A stretch of DNA of 55,388 bases from contig JARUKX010000023.1 of the NCBI GenBank assembly GCA_029688825.1, positions 1 through 55,388 of the forward strand. Direction: 5' to 3'. The DNA comes from Haloarculaceae archaeon H-GB1-1. GTDB lineage: Archaea > Halobacteriota > Halobacteria > Halobacteriales > Haloarculaceae. This document shows positions 52,221 to 55,388 of the stretch, in pieces. The position numbers and the translations under genes are program-made. Under the pieces are notes generated by a model. It saw only the letters and a list, made by a program, of their open reading frames with translations, was not told where the DNA came from and made no database searches. Position 1 is the first letter of the stretch, and each line of letters begins with the position of its first letter.

Positions 52221-54215
52221 ATGGACATCGAGTCGATTCCGGGCGTCGGCGAGAAGACGGCCGCGGCGCTCGCCGAGCTGGACGAGCCGACCGCAGCGCT
52301 CCAGGCTGGTGACGTGGCGACCATCGCTCGCGCGCCGGGCATCAGCGAGGGCCGGGCCGCTCGAATCGCACGGGCGGCCATCCGGGAGCGACACGACGAC
52401 CCCGGAGGATTCCTCGGCACGTCCCGGGCGCGGGAGATATACCGCGACGCGCTCGGCCTGCTGCAGGAGCGGACGGTCACCGACTACGCCGCCAGTCGGC
52501 TGGAGACGCTGTACCCCAGCGCGGTCGACTCTCGCATCGAGGAGGTTCAGGCGTTCGCGGCGGCGGCGATGGAGCGCGAGCCGGCCCCAGACGTGCGGGC
52601 GGCACTCGCCGACGTGGAACCGCTGCGCGCGCCGAACGACGTCCGGGTCCGCGACCGCTGTCTCGCCACGACGGACGCGGAGGTGTACGCTCGCGCCCGC
52701 GAGGCAGTCCCCGAGGTGAGCGTCGAGGTCGTCGACGACGCGCGCCAGCTGGCCGAACTCGCGCGGGGATACGCCACCGTCATCGCACTCGACGAGCAGT
52801 TCGCAGGCGTCGACGTGGAGGGCGACGTGCGCGTCGAACCGGACGCGCTGGACGACCCCGCGACCGTCGTTCCCGAGCGCCTGCTGGCTTTCTTCGCACG
52901 CAATCGCGATCGCATCCGGGCCGCCGTCGAGGTCCACCGCGCCGCCGGCGTGGAGACCGAGACGGACCTCGACGCGCTCGCGGACGCGCTCGACCGGCTG
53001 GACGACGACGGGAGCGTCGCCGGGGACGACGAACTGGAGCGGCTGGCGGTCGCCGTCGACGACCTCGACGCCGCCGTCTCGACCGCCGAGAGCGTCGCGA
53101 ACGATCACCTGCGGCAGGCCATCGAGGAGCGCGACGTGACCATCGAGGGCGCTGACCTCCTCTCGCTCGTCGAGCGCGGCGCGGGCGTCGACTCCCTGCT
53201 CTCGCGGGAACTGGCCGACGAGTACGCCGCCGCGGTCGAGGCGGCCCGCGACCACCTCGTCGACGCGCTTGCGCTGGCGGACACCGAGCGCATCGCCCGG
53301 CGAGCGTTCACCGACGAGCCGACCTACCCCGTCGAGGCCGACGACGGGACCGTCTCGCGACTGCGCGAGGAGCTGACGGCCGCTCGCGACCGCCGCGCCG
53401 CCCGGCTCAAGCGCGAACTCGCCCGCGACCTCGCAGACGCCCGCGAGGACGCGGAGACGCTCGTCGACGACGCGCTCGAACTCGACGTCGAACTCGCCAT
53501 CTCGCGGTTCGCACGCGACTTCGGGTGTACGATGCCGACGTTGGACGGGACGGGCTTCGATATCGAGGGCGGCCGGTCGCCGCTGCTCGACGTCCCCATC
53601 GACGAGGTCGAACCGGTCGACTACGGCGTCGAGGGCGTCGCGCTGCTGTCCGGCGTGAACTCCGGCGGGAAGACCTCGACGCTCGACCTCGTGGCGCTCG
53701 TCGTCGTCCTCGCACACATGGGTCTGCCCGTGCCCGCCGAGCGCGCCCGCGTCGAGCGCATCTCCGAACTGCACTACCACGCGAAGACCCAGGGCACGCT
53801 CGACGCCGGCGCGTTCGAGTCCACGCTCCGGGAGTTCGGCAGCCTCGTCACCGACGTCGGCGCGGGCGAGGAGGGCGTCCTCGTCCTCGTCGACGAACTG
53901 GAGAGCATCACCGAGCCCGGCGCGAGCGCGAACATCATGGCCGGCATCCTCGAAGCCCTCTCCGAGCGGCACGCGACCGCGGTGTTCGTCTCCCACCTCG
54001 CGGGCGAGATACAGGACGCGTCCAGCGTCGACCTCGCGGTGGACGGCATCGAGGCCGTCGGCCTCGTCGACGGCGAACTCGAAGTGAACCGCTCGCCGGT
54101 CAAGGGACGACTCGCTCGCTCGACGCCCGAACTGATCGTCGAGAAGCTGGCCGACGACAACGACGGGCGCGACGCCGCGTTCTACGGTCGCCTGCTGGAG
54201 AAGTTCGAACTGTAA
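52221..54215 (+). CDS. MutS-like ATPase with helix-hairpin-helix N-terminus
   Basis: A 664-aa protein. Residues 1-60 hold two HhH units (SIPGVGEKTAAALAEL and RAPGISEGRAARIARAAI) that bind DNA backbone. A mostly helical core without the MutS mismatch-reading domain follows, then a MutS ATPase with Walker A SGVNSGGKTST (about residue 478) and Walker B VLVLVDELESITEPGAS. It is a MutS2-like/archaeal variant, probably acting on recombination or replication intermediates. It lies 89 bp after the MinD-like gene and directly before orc1. Confidence 0.85.
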   Translation: MDIESIPGVGEKTAAALAELDEPTAALQAGDVATIARAPGISEGRAARIARAAIRERHDDPGGFLGTSRAREIYRDALGLLQERTVTDYAASRLETLYPSAVDSRIEEVQAFAAAAMEREPAPDVRAALADVEPLRAPNDVRVRDRCLATTDAEVYARAREAVPEVSVEVVDDARQLAELARGYATVIALDEQFAGVDVEGDVRVEPDALDDPATVVPERLLAFFARNRDRIRAAVEVHRAAGVETETDLDALADALDRLDDDGSVAGDDELERLAVAVDDLDAAVSTAESVANDHLRQAIEERDVTIEGADLLSLVERGAGVDSLLSRELADEYAAAVEAARDHLVDALALADTERIARRAFTDEPTYPVEADDGTVSRLREELTAARDRRAARLKRELARDLADAREDAETLVDDALELDVELAISRFARDFGCTMPTLDGTGFDIEGGRSPLLDVPIDEVEPVDYGVEGVALLSGVNSGGKTSTLDLVALVVVLAHMGLPVPAERARVERISELHYHAKTQGTLDAGAFESTLREFGSLVTDVGAGEEGVLVLVDELESITEPGASANIMAGILEALSERHATAVFVSHLAGEIQDASSVDLAVDGIEAVGLVDGELEVNRSPVKGRLARSTPELIVEKLADDNDGRDAAFYGRLLEKFEL

Positions 54216-54232
54216 GCGGCGACGTGGCGAGG

Positions 54233-54240
54233 AATTAAGT
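54233..54240 (+). promoter_or_regulatory. TATA-like element before orc1
   Basis: AATTAAGT is centred about 28 bp upstream of the ATG at 54265. Confidence 0.45.
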
Positions 54241-54264
54241 ACTCTGGCGACCGGGGTGAAAGTG

Positions 54265-55388
54265 ATGACCGAGGACCCCGAAGAGGGGATGCTCTCCTGG
54301 GACGAGTCGGTGTTCCGGGACGAACACGTCTTCGAGATCGACTACGTCCCGGAGACGTTCCTGCACCGACAGACCCAGATGGAGAGCCTGAAGTACGCGC
54401 TGCGACCGGCGGTCCGCGGGTCGCGGCCGCTGAACGTGGTCTCGCGCGGACCACCGGGGACGGGCAAGACCACGGCAGTCCAGAAGCTGTTCAGCGAACT
54501 CCGCAGACAGGACGGGGTACAGGCCATCCGCGTGAACTGCCAGGTGAACTCCACCCGATACTCGGTGTTCTCGCGGCTGTTCGAGGGGGTCTTCGAGTAC
54601 GAGCCGCCGTCGTCGGGCATCTCCTTCAAGAAGCTGTTCGGCCAGATCACGGACAAACTGGTCGAGCGCGACGAGGTGCTGGCGGTGGCGCTCGACGACG
54701 TGAACTACCTGTTCTACGAGGGCGAGGCCTCCGATACGCTCTACTCGCTGTTGCGCGCCCACGAGGAGCACGCCGGCGCGAAGATCGGCGTCGTCATGGT
54801 GTCCTCCGACCTCGACCTGGACGTCATCGAGGAACTCGACACGCGCGTCCAGAGCGTCTTCCGCCCCGAGGACGTCTACTTTCCGAAGTACGACGAACCC
54901 GAGATCGTCGACATCCTCCGCGAGCGCGTCAATCGAGGGTTCCACGAGGGCGTGATGGGCGCGCCCCAACTGGACCGGGTCGCGGAACTGACCGCCGACC
55001 AGGGCGGCGATCTGCGGGTCGGCATCGACCTCCTCCGTCGGGCGGGCCTGAACGCGGAGATGCGCGCCAGCAGGACCGTCGAGGTGCAGGACGTCGACGC
55101 CGCCTACGACAAGTCGAAGTACGTCCACCTCTCTCGGCGGCTGCAGGAGTTGAGCGAGTCCGAGAGTTCGCTGCTCGAAGTCATCGCCGACCACGAGGGC
55201 CAGCGCGCCGGCGACATCTACGACGCGTTCAACGACGAGACCGGGCTCGGATACACCCGCTACTCCGAGATCATCAACAAGCTGGACCAGCTCGGCCTCG
55301 TCGACGCGAGCTACACCAATGTCGAAGGCCGCGGTCGCTCGCGGGAGCTGAACCTGAACTACGACGCCCAAGCGGTCCTCGACCGGCT
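54265..55388 (+). CDS. orc1: Orc1/Cdc6 replication initiator (partial at window edge)
   Basis: The first 374 residues of an origin-binding AAA+ initiator; the gene continues past the window end. Walker A is GPPGTGKTT (about residues 62-70), Walker B is VALDDVNYLF, sensor-1 is VMVSSDLDL, and the C-terminal winged helix (LSRRLQELSESESSLLEVIADHEGQ) binds origin DNA. Haloarchaea encode many paralogues; no origin repeats (ORB) are seen in the 49-bp gap before it, so this copy is probably not beside an active origin on that side. Confidence 0.94.
   Translation, partial: MTEDPEEGMLSWDESVFRDEHVFEIDYVPETFLHRQTQMESLKYALRPAVRGSRPLNVVSRGPPGTGKTTAVQKLFSELRRQDGVQAIRVNCQVNSTRYSVFSRLFEGVFEYEPPSSGISFKKLFGQITDKLVERDEVLAVALDDVNYLFYEGEASDTLYSLLRAHEEHAGAKIGVVMVSSDLDLDVIEELDTRVQSVFRPEDVYFPKYDEPEIVDILRERVNRGFHEGVMGAPQLDRVAELTADQGGDLRVGIDLLRRAGLNAEMRASRTVEVQDVDAAYDKSKYVHLSRRLQELSESESSLLEVIADHEGQRAGDIYDAFNDETGLGYTRYSEIINKLDQLGLVDASYTNVEGRGRSRELNLNYDAQAVLDR

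Noticed and set aside
51906-53996. Minus-strand open frame of about 700 codons
   Set aside because: It is antisense to the MutS-like and MinD-like genes, with low-complexity composition and no recognisable domain.

Overview
The window is about 55 kb of chromosome from a haloarchaeon (class Halobacteria). The evidence is high GC with strong G/C at third codon positions, very acidic proteins, TATA-type promoters about 26-30 bp upstream of many start codons with little or no leader, and archaeal information-processing genes (TBP, aIF2-gamma, RpoE', Spt4, PCNA, PriL, Hjc, Orc1/Cdc6). It also carries haloarchaeal specialities: a tandem-fused TatC, a PGF-CTERM surface protein, HTH-10 and DUF7344-type regulators, and an HVO_0416-type zinc finger. 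I cannot assign a genus. No tRNA, rRNA, CRISPR array or intact insertion sequence was found. Only a hairpin at the extreme left edge looks like the end of an IS200/IS605 element.

Layout. 1-5.4 kb: PrsW-like membrane protease, trimer-type riboflavin synthase, a soluble chemotaxis-type transducer, and a divergent pair of a PIN-domain protein and a Pab1020-type RNA ligase. 5.4-9.3 kb: UvrD-like helicase, a small membrane protein with a winged-helix regulator, an unusual aquaporin, and a zinc-finger microprotein. 9.4-13 kb: class V aminotransferase and a four-gene CbiMNQO cobalt/nickel ECF transporter with overlapping genes. 13-19.6 kb: thiolase, AAA ATPase, PhnP-like metallo-hydrolase, a Tat-exported protein, a DUF5787-type protein with PD-ExK-like residues, and a response regulator. 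19.8-24.9 kb: the translation/transcription operon aIF2-gamma, PIN, RpoE', Spt4 and dephospho-CoA kinase, followed by a convergent tRNA G10 methyltransferase, TBP and a membrane protein.

24.9-34.6 kb: 7TM histidine kinase, HisG, S-adenosylhomocysteine (SAH) deaminase and SAH hydrolase flanking an acidic secreted protein, a methyltransferase, Hjc resolvase and a SWIM zinc-finger protein. 34.7-37.6 kb: PriL and PCNA, a replication block. 37.7-43.3 kb: a conserved hypothetical protein, a highly repetitive acidic secreted protein with a decayed upstream copy, a Spo0M-like protein, RlmE, a queuosine-precursor transporter overlapping a 58-residue ribbon-helix-helix regulator, and a GlcG/HbpS protein. 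43.5-46 kb: a PGF-CTERM surface protein and two regulators. 46-49.6 kb: divergent tatCt and tatCo. 49.6-55.4 kb: histidine phosphatase, LarE, a MinD-like ATPase, a MutS-like ATPase and Orc1/Cdc6, which runs off the right edge.

Connections. SAH deaminase and SAH hydrolase both clear the product of the methyltransferases in the window (RlmE, G10 MTase, the class I MTase). Tat translocase serves Tat substrates such as the protein at 16673. PriL, PCNA, Hjc, the MutS-like protein and Orc1 are replication and repair functions. The least understood items are the RNA ligase/PIN pair, the DUF5787 protein, a strong hairpin ahead of aIF2-gamma, the decaying tandem copy of the acidic repeat gene, and several perfect inverted repeats.
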